Of a stretch of DNA of 64,000 nucleotides, positions 22,462 through 35,312 are shown one piece after another (position 1 is the stretch's first letter; each line of letters starts with the position of its first letter). Source of the DNA: Enoplolaimus lenunculus (Eukaryota; Nematoda; Enoplea; Enoplida; Thoracostomopsidae); NCBI GenBank assembly GCA_030248215.1, contig JASANG010000753.1, forward strand, positions 1-64,000. Reading direction: 5' to 3'. The notes beneath the pieces are model-generated. The model did not search any database, was not told where the DNA came from, and worked only from the letters and a program-made list of their open reading frames with translations. Made by a program: the position numbers and the translations under genes.

Positions 22462-23027
22462 CAAACTTGCTAAGAACAAGCCAATCTGAAACTTACCATC
22501 ACGTCTAACATTGAATTTTCTTACAATCACCACCCAACTATTATTAATTTACGCTCAAGCTAAAAACTGTCTTTCAACTTGTATAAGGGATTTTACACTG
22601 CTCACACGTGTAGGGATTTCGGCTTTGAAGGATAACCTATTGTTGTAACTGGTTCCGTGTTTTTGAAGAATGATCAATAATATATCTGAATCTATTTTGA
22701 ATATGCAGATTTTCACATAAAGCTACCGAACGGACGTAGGTGCGTGCGCAGGTGGTCTAAGTAAAAACGTTCTGTAATTAAGGGTCTCACTCAAGCTCAA
22801 GATAGCCGAGCACTGCGCATTACAATAATTTGATATGTAACCCCTTTATGAACGGTGCAATCATATATGGTACTGTATGCGTGAAACGGTTAATATCACG
22901 TAAGGATGTTACGGATGTCCACATCTGCAAAAATTTAGTGCGAGTCGAACATCCGCGCATTTATTTATGCTGATCTTTTTGCGTATATTTTTTATTTAAT
23001 TTTGCAATTAGAAAATAGAAACTACTA

Positions 23028-23135
23028 ACTCTTTCTCGCGCGAATTTTTATCTGACATGTAATTTCAAACTCGGATTCGAACGCCAGTCACACGAATGGG
23101 AATCGTAACTCATTCTTGTGTGTACTTAAACGCTT
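23028..23135 (-). mobile_element. tRNA-derived SINE, copy 2
   Basis: Minus-strand B-box-like GGCGTTCGAATCCG (complement of 23080-23093) and the same tail with GCGAGAAAGAGTT as at 16300-16460. The A box is worn. Confidence 0.45.
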
Positions 23136-23296
23136 GTGAAATCATGACGAACAAATCAAAATCCTTGCAAACGAGAATTTGAAAAAAAACCGCATCCGCG
23201 GATGTGAAATCCAGAAATCGTCATCTGCATAAGCAAGTTTTGAAATATCCGACCGCATCCGTAACGTCCCTAAAATCCTGATGCTGAACGCACCGT

Positions 23297-26200
23297 TTAC
23301 ATCGCGTCAAAATGAAACCGATGTGACGCTTGCAATTTTTCGCGTTTATCAATTTGTTTCTCGCGAATTTGCAGAATAACAATTAGCAGCAAAATTACAC
23401 CGCAAACACACAGCAACGCTGCAAAACTGAGCAAAATTAGCCGGCTTGGAGTGACAAATAACCGTGACATCCAACGAGAAGGTTCTCTTAACGGGTAAGG
23501 GATGACATAAAGCCTTGAATTCGGAATTATCTGAGGCCACGTTCGATTTGCAGGGTAATCTGCGTTTGGAACAGCTACAATAAGTTTCTCGATAAAATTG
23601 CTATATTGACCAAGTCCAAAAACGGCGTACGGGACTTGCAGCGCACGATGAATCGTTTGCGACAACTGACAACCGGACGAACTACGATGTGAGCCGTCGA
23701 AATTTGACGAATCATAGCGCACGCAAGAGCCAGGCAAACTTACACCCGAACCTTCTTTACCCGACGCACAATCTGCGACACCGCAAACGCCAGAGTAAAC
23801 CTGAAACCAACAGAAAATCTACATTGCCGCACAGCGGTTTGAATATCGAGAAAATCTCCACGACACTGCACTAACTGCCGTCTCAACAGACCGGAAGAAA
23901 CCCTATTTGCGGCTGCGGCAGACGGACTTGGATACAAATGGCGATTGGCTATGACAACAACAGTAAAATAAACATTTAATATCCCGCTGCGCTATCTTTA
24001 CTATAACCCTTACAGATGGTATGGGAGTAAAACTATAAATTTATACTACTACACGTTCATTACGCCTAATAGAACATTTGACTAGGAGGACCTATAAAAT
24101 GCTCATACTACATATGTACACGTCAAGCGTGGCACCAATTTGTTACAGATAAACTAGTCTCAGAGATTTCGCGATATTTACGAAGCATTGTATTCCTTGC
24201 TCATCGGCATTTGCCAACCACTCTCACTACGCGCTATACACAGCTGAAATTACACTTTGCGCTTACCTGAACTTTCAAAAAGCACGTATCCCCTTTATCA
24301 TCCGCATCCATCAAATGCACGAATGGCTCTTTGCTTTCGCTGCCAACAGCTTCTACAATCACATTCAAGCTTCCATCTTCGTCCAAATCCAAAAAAGTCG
24401 CAGCACTTGCAGTGTGATAGCCACCAAGCTGTTTCCAAACAACCTAAAACAAAAAGAAATGTTACTACAACCTGCTTGATAGGAGTTGAACGAAGTATAC
24501 AATTTGAACAGCACTCACATTAATCATTCCATTCTTCTACGTAACACCTTTTAAACTTTGACTTCCTTATGCTGCAAAGAAAGAATAAAAACCAAAAACT
24601 ACAAAAACTAAAATCAGTTGGTGATAGCTGCTACACACATTTGAAAATACGGGCCCTGGTAATAAGTGCTACACACATTTGAGAATCAGAACAAAAGACT
24701 AACCTGGAACCGGCGAAACTTTGACGAAACACAATTTCCAACCGGATTAGCGCTGAGTAGATGCTTTGAATCAGCTGGTATACCATCATCATTATCATCC
24801 GACAAACCCAATTTTTCCGATATCGTATCCAGTGGGCCGGTATTTTCAATTTCAGAAATGCACGGAATGTTTCGAATTAAAAACGCACTTCGTTCACCAG
24901 AAGTGACACTTTGAAGTATGACGGCCAAATCTGGATATCCAGAACGATCGAAATCACCTGGTCGTAGTGTCATGCCTGTATCAATTGCAAAATATGGCTT
25001 GCGCTAAACTTTTCGGTGCAGCGTAACGCGGTCCGTCTCCGCGCATACCAAATTAAAATATATTCTACATGTGACGAGCGTCGGCTTGCGGCGCCGGGCG
25101 TCGAGCATAGCTATCACAACCCTGATGCCACGAAAATGTATTAAAATTCAAAATTAATGCAGAGCCATTACTGTTGTTAGAAACATCGAAGAAACTGAAG
25201 AGTGTTTTAAATATACATAGTGAAAACTGACCATACAGCCGCAAGCCGGCCAGCCTATTACTAGCGTTGGTAACTGAAAAATATTTCAAAAACAAATTTC
25301 GCACAATAAAACCCTCTATTTCCCCTAGAAATACGGATCTTAAACTATCACCAATCAAAGCACGTCTTTTTACCGCAGCCAAAGCAAGGAAAACTATACA
25401 ATACCAATTAACCCTACGGTCAGAATGCCGCAAACAAACAGCCAGCCAGCCAGCCAAACAAACAAACAAACAAACAAACAAACAAACAAACAAACAAACA
25501 AACAAACAAAGAGCAGACCAAAGGAATAAAAACAAACGAAACAAACAAACGAATAAACAAACAAACAAACAACCAACCAACCAACCAACAAGTAAGCATA
25601 TAAGTAAACAACCATTCCAACTAACCAACCAGAAAACAACAAACCAACCAACCAAAAACAACCAACAAACAACAAACTCTTACCTTCAAGCGCTACAAAA
25701 CCATCGCCGTCAACATCGGGCGTAACTAGCGACCACTGTTGCGATTTCGAGTCTCCGACCGCAATCGGAGCTGTGAGATTCAACAGTACAGATTGCCACG
25801 ACCCAGGAGTCCCATCATTTTTGCTGGGTTCATGAAACCAAAACAACAATCGAGCACTCTCGTAGCATCGTTTCGCTGAACTACGTTCACAAACCGGTAC
25901 CATCAAATCAATTTGACCATCGAGGTCAAAATCAGCAAATGACCACGGTCCAATGTACAAATCTGATTCGGACAGCTGTGATAATTTGAACAACTCTCGA
26001 TTATCGGCTTTTTGTGACAATTCTTCAAACGGTGACGGAATTTCGTTGGGTTTCTGCTGCCAAACGTTTTCACGACTTGACCATGACCAAACCTGTAAAA
26101 TATAATAGGCTTTTAACCATTTTTAATGCAGAAAGAAAGGGTAAACATATACGTATCTGTGCTATAAATATTCAATATTCAAGCACTTTTAATTTAAATA

Positions 26201-27325
26201 GTAAATTACATTCAACGAATGATGTTTTCGTACAAAAACAGCTGAACTCAAACTTGAAGATTTTGCGATCAAATTTGTGATAATCATCAAATATTTAGAT
26301 TAGCGAAGGCAAAGCATAATTGAATTTTTCCACTACACAACAACAGTGCATAACATCTTTCATCCGTCAAAACATATACCGCCCATATATACCGGCCTTC
26401 CGCTACATTAAAGCCCAAAATCACAGCGTTAAAACCCCTCACTTACCTCAAATCCAAGCTTCCCACCTTCCAGGGTTCGACACACCACTTCTGGCACCAA
26501 ATCGCCGTCAACGTCTACCCACGCAACTGGAGCTACCGGATCCAAAGACGCTGGCGCCTTCAGTTTCTCACCTTTCGCACCCCCAGACTCGTTTTCCGAG
26601 CCTAGACAGGGCCGGGCAGATCCAGTCAAATTTCGATCCGTTCCACCAACAAAACAAATCCTTTGTCCATCTTCGCTTATCGCCATTAAATCGTCCACGT
26701 CGTCCATATTAATGTTCACAATCGCAGGTTGCGTTCTCAGCGCTACAAGCATTGTTGGCTTTTGCTCGTGGCTAGCTTCCGCTCGGCCCGCGTCCCGATT
26801 CAGACCCGACCCTTCGTTTCCGCTCCTCCCAGCGCCCGCCGAATTAAACCCAGTCGGTGAACCCCAATAGACAAACGCGTCATAAACCAACTCACCTATA
26901 GCAGCCTTCGGATCTCTTACAATAGTCACAATTAAATCCGCAAACGAGTCCCCGTCGAAATCCGCTAGAGCTGCATTCACTATTACTCGACTAGACTGCT
27001 CACTATCCGGCGGCGGCAGAGTGACTCCATGCTGAACGTCAACAAAAAACAAATACTCACCAAACATTCGATCCGATGCTGACAAGTACGCATCGACCCG
27101 AGTAGAATTTCTTGCTAGCAACAAATCAACATACTGGTCATGGTTTAAATCAGCAAAACTTAACAGCCGGCCAGGATAGTCATTGCTTGCGTTTGCTGAT
27201 GTTAGACACGCCGTTAGTAAAGTGGCAGTAAGCCACCTTATAGCCGTTGCTGTTACATGGCTTGAACCGCTACCACGGAACGTAAACGTTTCACGTCGTA
27301 CGCAGTTGGTGTTAAACTCGACCAT
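23297..27325 (-). CDS. ITFG1: ITFG1 / T-cell immunomodulatory protein homologue (5 exons)
   Basis: Type I membrane protein with FG-GAP (VCBS-type) repeats. Exons, 5' to 3' on the minus strand: 26447-27325, 25684-26092, 24704-24975, 24267-24443, 23297-23800; 746 aa against about 610 in vertebrates. The start is the first Met ahead of a hydrophobic signal (WLTATLLTACL). Calcium-loop-like repeats are spread along the ectodomain: DLNHDQYVDLL, DFDGDSFADLI, VDVDGDLVPEVV, DFDLDGQIDLM, DVDGDGF, DFDRSGYPDLAV, LDEDGSLNVIV. The C-terminus has one membrane span (FAALLCVCGVILLLIVIL) and a short tail ending REKLQASHRFHFDAM, the signature by which the family is recognised. The extra length is mostly in the large first exon. 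Intron 2 carries a CAAA-rich simple repeat. The 3' flank has a minus-strand AATAAA near 22960. Confidence 0.95.
24604..24690. repeat. Two family D ends in direct tandem
   Basis: GCTGCTACACACATTTGAAA and GTGCTACACACATTTGAGAA, each ending an arm resembling the family D right terminus. ITFG1 intron 3. Confidence 0.55.
25438..25677. repeat. CAAA/CCAA simple repeat
   Basis: A CCAG run, then (CAAA)n and (CCAA)n in ITFG1 intron 2, ending only a few bases from the exon 2 donor at 25683. Long cysteine/leucine-rich minus-strand frames across it are artefacts of the repeat. Confidence 0.95.
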
Positions 27326-27688
27326 AAAAGATCTCGTAAAATTTAATCAATTCGTTAATGATTACGTCAACAACATTAAACTGTTAACTTCTGAAACGTT
27401 ACATAAAAGCAGGGTTGATTTTTCCGGAAAAATTGAAAATCATGTACTAATGCTTGCGCAGGCGCAAAGACGTTATTGGATGATTTGTCTATTGAAAAAG
27501 TGACATTGGCAGAATCAAATGACTATTTTGCCGTTGGTTTTTTCCGGTGCCCAAATGAAATATTAAAAACCGTAGCATACTCAGCTTAAACACACAAACA
27601 TACCAGTTACACAACTCTACTGACCGTAATCAAAACTGAAGCAGGTTGGCGCAACGTTAGCGGTACATCCAAGCACGATAATTATAAA

Positions 27689-27845
27689 GGACGTTACGTT
27701 AAGCGGCGTAACAGTTGACTAAGCGTATTCCTAAGCGTTGCAAAAATGCGTTCCTAACCCTAAACAAAAAATCCAATCTAGAATCTAAACCTACTTTGTT
27801 ATAGACCCAACCGAAACATGGACGCCCCTTAAAGTAACATGGGCT
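27689..27845. mobile_element. Family A' MITE between ITFG1 and RMND5
   Basis: GGACGTTACGTTAAGCGGCG to CCTTAAAGTAACATGGGCT, with a perfect 8-bp duplication ATTATAAA (27681-27688, 27846-27853). Confidence 0.88.
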
Positions 27846-27974
27846 ATTATAAAACACAAAATTTTCAATTTCACAAGATAATTTTAGAAATTAAAAATAG
27901 GTACACTGCAGTTTCAATTTGGCCAAGCTCACCTGTTTTAGAACACGTATAGTAGCTCAAAGAAACAGACTATT

Positions 27975-28108
27975 ACTTTTAGGGCCGTAACAGTAGATTA
28001 AGCGTATTTCTGAACCCTCAGCGTTGCAAAAGTGTATTCCTAAAAACCCAAGGCCTACTCTTTGACAAACCCTCCAGAAACTGGGACGACCCTAAAAATA
28101 ACATTTGT
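27975..28108. mobile_element. Family A' MITE, second copy in the same spacer
   Basis: ACTTTTAGGGCCGTAACAG to GGACGACCCTAAAAATAACA. Shorter and more worn than its neighbour. The rest of 27326-28500 shows nothing recognised. Confidence 0.6.
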
Positions 28109-28500
28109 GAAGAAACGCATACCAGTTGTTACTCACTGATACTTATCAATGCAACATTATTTATGCAACGAAAGCCTTTGAGTTACGAAGTTTACTGTAC
28201 AGAAAGAACATAATATTATCGCAATAAGTTATAGATGCAATAAATATCATAGTAACCACATTTTTACAGTACCAACCGCAAGGTTTAGACCAAACCTTTT
28301 AATTTAAAATTTTGCAAGGTATTCAAGAGCCATTGCGGTTTTTGAATAGCTTAAGCATCCAACGAAAAGTACAAAAAGCTGCGTAAAAATGAACTTAATA
28401 CAAAGTTGGCACTCGTTTTCAGAGAGAGGAACGCTTGCTTTCTCTGAAATTTTAGCAGAATTCTGTGTGAAGTAAACAAGTATAAATACCACATTTTTAA

Positions 28501-31500
28501 TCAAAAATAAAGTCGCTTCGCGTTTGCAATTGTTCCATCAATCGGACAGTACGGACACTTGAGCCTGAAATGAAATACTTTACAGTATACATTTCTTCCA
28601 TTTCATTAGAAATCCAAGCGCAAACAGGAAAATGAACGAAGTGCTTAAACGGAGAGTTTAAAACGATCAGCCAAATTGTAACACAATAACGTTGATTCCA
28701 AAAGGAATGCAACACCTAAGTCCGTATTCTCAAATGTGTGTAGCACAAATAACCAGTTTTTGATAGGTCCTGGAAGTTTGGAATCAGCGCATTATGAGGT
28801 TCGAAATTCCGTATACCGCTCGCGTTTGATTAGCTCTACTTGTGGATCAAGTTCGAAACCTATCGTTAACTAAGTGATAATAGGTGCTATACGCATTTCA
28901 GAATATGGGCCCAAAAATTAAATACCAACACAGTTAGTTACATTTAGTTTCATTTACAAAATGCAAAAACTGAGCCCGTATTTTAAAATGCGTGCAGCCC
29001 GCATCATCACTTTTGATAAGTCATGTATGCAGCTTTCGATCCAGGAAATGGAGAAGTTCGAAAGCTAACAGACGTTTAGGCCCATATTACTTTTAGGGGC
29101 GTCCAGGTTTCTGGTTGGTCTATAAAAGTAGGTTTAGATTCAACATTACCTTTTTTCTTAGGCTTAGGCTTAGGAACTAATTTTTGCAACGCTTAGGGTT
29201 AAGAATACGCTTAATCTATAGTTACGCCCCTAAAAGTAACATTGACCGAGGATTAAACATGTATTCTATTGCTACTGCGTCAATTTTGAGATCATAAATC
29301 CCAGCAATCTCCCTTAGGTACAAGTTGAATAATGCCAAAATGATCGCTGTTTATTACAGAATATTTAAAAAATAAACAAACTACAGCAACCTCAAGACTC
29401 ACTTGTTTCCAGCTGCGAGCGTTTGCATTGCATCTCGGGAGATCACATGTCCACAAACTAGACGCATTGGTGGATTTGAATCTAACGATTGTTGGCGTAA
29501 GATCGGGCATGTGAATATTGAATGAAATTGGCATTCAGGACCGAGATCGATATCAACCTAAAGATAAATGAAAATTAACATCTGGTCGGACAACAAAAAA
29601 CATTTTGCCTTGTACACATCACACAAACTCCAAGCTATTAAGCCTTCCTTTAAGGTTTTAATTTACATACGACAGCCTACAAATCCAAAATTTAATTTCA
29701 TACCAAAACGGTAAATAATTACTGAGAAGACTATGAGCCAACGTTAAGTTTAATTTAATCTTTTGTGTGGAGCTGCATCCAAGACACCATCAGTAACGTA
29801 GACTAAAACGATACGCCACATTGTCTATAAGGCTAACGTAACACAATTCTCACTATCACAGTTGTATACTATTAATGCATCATAATATGCGGCTTAAAAT
29901 GCTTGAGTATTGACTTTTTCAAACCCATCTACCGCTGGTCCATATGAGTTCTACACCGAATTAAAGTTAATTTACTGGAAGCTCATCTTCAATACGATAG
30001 ACTTCGTTTGTTTGAGTTGCCATTTTTTGACGAATATCAAGCAACACAGGAATTGCTATGGTTCCTGCGTTTAGTCTAAAATACAAAGAGAATGCGGTCA
30101 ATCTTCAGCAACCTATTTTGATTCAGAAATGAAATATTTTGCCGAGACTGGAGCAGGAACCGGAATTTAAAATAATTTTCAACACAGAATTACTGTTTTA
30201 CATTTTAGTAAACTACTGAAAAACGTGCGTTAAGCGAGTTTATCGTGATTTCTTCTTCGTTTTCATCGTCCTTACAAAATCACTACTCAAGTATTTTCAT
30301 CTGACAACTTATTAGCTACACTAAACAAGATAAATAGTATCATTTTTGTACTTGTCTCTATATAACAATTTAGCAACTACCAAACTTTTTAATGTGTAAG
30401 CGATTTGGTACAACACCGTAAAATTTCCAATTCCTGCGTTCTGTAATGTGGGAACAGGAAAAGGAATTGATTTTCTGCAGTAATTACGGCAGAAACATAT
30501 CCGACATTGAAGTGCATGTGGCTCCAGTTTTTTTAGATGAACTGCTGCGGCCCTGAGCCACAGTTTACGAGGGAGTCAAACTTAATATGCTGAAGAAGCC
30601 GAATACTTACCGGTCAAAATTTTTTCAATTTATATTACAATCTACACATTTAAAAGCAACAGTCAACTTACATTACACTTAAAGGACTATTCACAGGCAG
30701 ACCCAACAGGGCACACGCGTCGTGCGTCAACATTTCTGATAATTCAGTCCACTGTAGAGCATCAGCAAGATATGCATACGGTGAGTTTTCGAGACCACGA
30801 GGCAAAAACATTAACGCACCCATAACAGCTTGGACTTCTATAAACAAAATAAACGATATTCAGAGTATGTAACGCATAATAGTTACGCGCGGTAATCCAG
30901 GGCCGAGCAATGGCAACGGTACATGATGTCACAGGTTACCGGGGCCATATCATGTTGTGAACAAGGCGAGAAAACATAAGATCTTAAAAACGATGAAATA
31001 TATTAAAATCTTTATCTCGAAACTGTAGCGTCCACTTAGTCCGTTGACGGTTGAAACTGAATTTAAGGTTGAAATATCTGCACTAGGTATATCAGTAGAC
31101 ATGAAACTGCAAAGTTGGTTCTCGTAGCAAGAAAGGCCTATTGGCCTAAACCACCAATCCATTGTCTATCAAGCATTCAGGGACTGTTACCAAACAATTT
31201 AATCCTCTTCATAGTTTTACATACATGGCAAGGTCAGATCTAGGGGCTCGAGACCCAGGGATCAAACAGCACTTTCAAACCCATACACAATTAAAAAATT
31301 TTCATTTCGGACCATCAAATCAGGACGAGAGAACCCGCTCAAACTGGTGGGAAATTTTCTGCTATAAGCAATGTATCAACCGAGATTGTAGGCTAGCAAA
31401 TTTTGGAAAATATTTTGTTATCTTAATTACAGGCATATGATAAAAGTTTTGCGAACTATTTAACTAACAACCAATCACATACGCAGAAAAAATAGCAGAC

Positions 31501-33845
31501 AACTGTAAAATAACTTTAAACATATTTAAAAACAGTTTTCAAAAATCTACAGAAAACATTTCTTAAAAATAGCAAAAAAACCCACCACTAGTATACTTGC
31601 TGGCAAACGGTTCAAACTTTTTCGCGTACGATAGCAACTCTGGTTGTTTTGAAACGCCACCTTTGAGCAATTCAACAAATTGTGCTTTGTGAAGCGAAAA
31701 TTCAAGTCTGCTGCCAATTTTGTTCAACTTTTGTCGGTTAGCTCCTGCCCATCTGAATTATACAATTAAATTATTACTGAAAATAAAAATTTAATTCACA
31801 ATAAAAAAGCTGCACTATCTGATGTGTAGCAAAAATAGATTTGACATAAAAGAATCTACTTTATCTATGCACTACGCATGTTATATAGATTTGTTCATGA
31901 AGCACCCTTAAGGTGGCGCTATAGGCTTTGTTTGATAACAAAAATATTTCCAGTATATAACTCTCATGTCCGTAATTGGACCACGCATCACGACAAATAT
32001 AGCACAGCAACACCCCTAGCGTATACACTTGTTAACACGCTACACTGCATATTTATATGTAAACTTTTCCGATATACATAACTCACTCTAACGCAGGTCC
32101 CAAATCATTGGATTTCATAGCTTCCAAAATGCGATTAATCTCAACAAATTCCTTTTTGCACTTTTCGTCAACCAATACGTTTGATTCCTGAAGCCAAACG
32201 ACGATGCAAATACAGTTTGCAAAACAGTAACACATTACTTTGGTCTCCCCTGTGGGAAAATAAAAATGATTTCACATCCGAGCTCCATCAGTCAAATACA
32301 GTTGACCTCCCCTCAACTTTTTCACTAAGACTGAACTGAAACACAAAAATTTCCCTCTGTTTGTGGGACGCTTGACCCCCTCAACCCCGCTTAACAGCAG
32401 CCAACAGAAGTGCTGATACCCCGCACCATTTTCTTTGTCCAAGCGCTTAATGTTAATATCTAACAAAAATTCTGTTTGCTAGCTGCTTTAGCATCATATA
32501 TTCTGTATACAGCTAAACCAACCTAAACACAACTCACGGTGAAGTTAGATCACCGACGGAATAATTAACGTCAGACGAGAGTACTGAATATTTTTGACCT
32601 CTGCATTAAATGTGCAGCCAGTAAAAATGTTTCGAGGCTTTACAAAAACTTCCTGGCGATATAAGCCTCACTCCCCTCGTTCACACTCCAGCCTCTAATT
32701 TGTGTTATAGCATACACCTTTACCTTTGCAAGCAATTCAGCAACTTCCAAATGACCATGAGTCATCAAATGTTGTGATACTAAACGATCCACTTTCTCAC
32801 GCAGAGCTGGGTCGTGTTCGTAGTGAAATTGTTTGGAACAAGCATCCCCAGGATTTGCATTGAAGTTCTAAAAATGGTCATTATAAAATTACAAATGTGT
32901 CAAATATATATGTTTAGTGACTACAACTGCCATACGCACTAATATAGGGTAATTAATAGCATTTCGTAAGACCACTATACCCTGCATACAAAAAGTGACG
33001 GGTTTTCTAAAAGCCCGCTATTTAAGCAACTTCTTTGCGGGTAAATAAGTATTAAATAACTATTAGTTTGCGGAAAAACTGCACTTGTTTGCGGTTTACA
33101 AAACCTCTCAAATTTATGCTGCCTATAGCATATTGCTGTGTGAGATACACTTCTAATTTTATTGCAAAAGGGGGATTGCAAACTTGCCACATAAGCAGAA
33201 TAAATGCTAAAACTCAAGCTCAAACGCCAATGGAGATCAGATCTCGTCTAGTAAGGAATATAAAAACGTCAAAAAACCTTATCTATCTCGCGTCCAAACC
33301 TCGATACAGTTGTGTGAATAACCCGATGATCAGAACTAAGAGTTGGAAGCGTTTTCATTATGCGAGCGACAATGTTTTCCAATAACATAGCAGCATGAAT
33401 GCTCAACTCTGAATCTGACTCCAAATCTGAACAAAAATTGTTTAACACCATGTATGTAGGTACATTTTACAAAAATTATTTGCTTAAAATCACTAGCAGC
33501 TCAAAAATTTCCGTTAGGCATAGAATTTGTTCCGATTCTCTTTCGATGATTTAGTTTTTACACCCTAATATGCTTTGCATAGTAACATAAACAAAAACAG
33601 CTTATAAGCATTCTACAAAATCTGGAATTGCGCACTGTTAGGAGTGTAACACGTAGATATCGGTTTATTTTTGTAGGAGTAGAATGTTAGATTAATACTA
33701 CATACCTACCAAATAGAAGCTCATATTTAATCTGAAGCACTTGGGCGAGCAAGTTTTCCAACGAAGGTGTATGATTCTTCAAATAGTCAGCAAAAGCGCC
33801 GATCAACTTGTCGACAAGACCTTCTAACATTTCACAAGAATCCAT
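28501..33845 (-). CDS. RMND5A: RMND5/GID2-like E3 ubiquitin ligase subunit (9 exons)
   Basis: Subunit of the CTLH (GID) E3 ligase, pairing with MAEA to form the catalytic RING dimer. Minus-strand exons: 33710-33845, 33278-33426, 32724-32867, 32087-32187, 31589-31752, 30672-30837, 29976-30075, 29403-29557, 28501-28564; 392 aa, essentially the same length as vertebrate RMND5A (391 aa). Family matches include [20 protein letters not shown], the LisH/CTLH part ([15 protein letters not shown]), [14 protein letters not shown], and the C-terminal degenerate [25 protein letters not shown] and KCPYCP. Two donors are weak (GTTTTT after exon 2, GTGGTG after exon 5) but phase and homology support them. 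RMND5A versus B cannot be separated; a single-copy invertebrate orthologue is likely. Confidence 0.95.
28720..28910. mobile_element. Family D MITE copy, complete
   Basis: GTCCGTATTCTCAAATGTGT with GTAGC next, paired with GGTGCTATACGCATTTCAGA. RMND5 intron 8. Confidence 0.7.
29079..29247. mobile_element. Family A' MITE
   Basis: GGCCCATATTACTTTTAGGG to CCCCTAAAAGTAACATTGACC; GGCTTAGGCTTAGG inside. Flanks agree at 6 of 8 bases. RMND5 intron 8; a family D left end lies at 28973-29010. Confidence 0.8.
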
Positions 33846-34159
33846 TATTTGTATGTAGAGGATGACATAAGTAACCTAGTAACGATAATAAAATCTGAAA
33901 TGCAATATACTGCAAGCCTCATTACAGTACATCCATTGCAGGTGGTGGATGTTTCAGTCGACCATCCGCCTTAACATCTATCAATTTGGTTAACGTTTTA
34001 ATGGAAATTACATTTACCGATACTTTACTGCACTCACTAGCTAGGAAAATATACAAAAAAAGTACCATTAAGCGTAGCGAACTTTTATATCTGGCTCTAT
34101 TAATATAACGTGATTCTTGCTTTGTTTTATGCTTAATCTCAAATTACTTTTACACTGTC

Positions 34160-34283
34160 TGATTGCAATATGGTAAGCTTAAGCTTCCAACTATGTTTTT
34201 GTTTTAGGCTTAGGCTTTTAGGTGCTTAGGAATATACTTTAAGTACTACTGTTACGGCCCTGTTCTATATTGCATTGGCCTAA
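34160..34283. mobile_element. Family A MITE, 5'-truncated
   Basis: AAGCTTAAGCTTCC, GGCTTAGGC and a right end with GTTCTATATTGCATTGGCC. It lies 300 bp upstream of the RMND5 start. Confidence 0.55.
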
Positions 34284-34379
34284 CATAACACGGAGGAACA
34301 CGAGATGAAAAATACCCGAACTTAAGCTGGTTTACGACCGATTGCATACCCTGAGTATAGATCGCGAAATTCGGATTTG

Positions 34380-34595
34380 CACTGCAAAAAATGGCGAGTC
34401 AAATTGACTCTCTCCGAAATAGACACTACGGACCTACTTTTACGCAAACATAAGAAAAATTCGACACCGCCAGAGTCAAACGTGCAACTTAGTGAGTCGA
34501 ATGTGACTCTGTCGGAGTCGAATTTGACACAGTTTGCGTAGTCCGTATAGAGCCTATTTAGGATAATCAATTTGACTCGTAACTTTTTGCAGCGT
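34380..34595. mobile_element. Full-length palindromic MITE, family C copy 5
   Basis: CACTGCAAAAAATGGCGAGT at the left; the right arm ends AACTTTTTGCAGCGTG. A tandem copy of the 21-bp end follows. Confidence 0.8.
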
Positions 34596-34915
34596 GTGCG
34601 CAGCTTTTTGCAGCGTGTGCGCAGCTTTTTTCTCTCGGGATTTTCGGAAATCGGGATTTACGGAAATTGGGATATTACCCAGAAATTGGGTGAAAAATTC
34701 GGATATTACTCGGGAAATTGCGATATTGGGCGTAGCCTTTTTCGATCGGGATTATGGAAAATTGGAATTTTAGAAAAACCAAATATTACCCGATAAATTG
34801 CGACTTTGGGCGCAGCGTTTTTCAATCGGCATTTGAGAATTTGAGATAGATACACGAAAAATTGTGATTTTGAGAAATTCGGATATTACACGGGAAATTA
34901 CGTTTTCGCTATACC
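34596..34915. repeat. Degenerate short-period satellite
   Basis: Many variants of CGGGAAATTGCGATATTGGG and GGAAATCGGGATTTACGG, with no fixed period. Confidence 0.65.
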
Positions 34916-35122
34916 ACCCGTCCTACCTTAGTTAAAACTTGCAAGGTAAGGTTTTCGACCAAGATACTGATTATCATATGCTTAGTTTTGTGGAGTTCCA
35001 AACTGATCGGTAAACATATTTTGACAACTTTTGATTTTATTTACATGTTTAACATCCTACGTACACTGTATGACCCAAAAACGCTCATTGTCAGGCAAGC
35101 TAAAGCATTTTATTACAGTTTT

Positions 35123-35312
35123 GGTCCATGCATAAAACAGTGCCGGATCGTTTTCCGACGGGGCTGTGTAATAGAATCAGTTTAAACTTAGACTAACTTT
35201 TGTTGCTTTAGGCTTAGGCTTAGGACTAGGCACATCCTTTACGCTGAGGCTTATGTTTAGGCTTTAGGAATATGCTTATACTACTGTTCCGGCCCTGTTC
35301 TATACATGGGCC
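35123..35312. mobile_element. TTAGGC-rich MITE, family A copy
   Basis: GGTCCATGCATAAAACAGTG to TTCTATACATGGGCC, flanked by a 7-base CAGTTTT repeat. 35313-36800 shows no gene or repeat that I recognise. Confidence 0.8.

Noticed and set aside
25438-25677. CRISPR-like array
   Set aside because: Direct repeats are simple-sequence CAAA/CCAA runs without spacers, in an animal intron.
25065-26020. Long cysteine/leucine-rich minus-strand frames
   Set aside because: They are translations of the CAAA/CCAA simple repeat in ITFG1 intron 2 joined to real exon sequence; no splice or family support.
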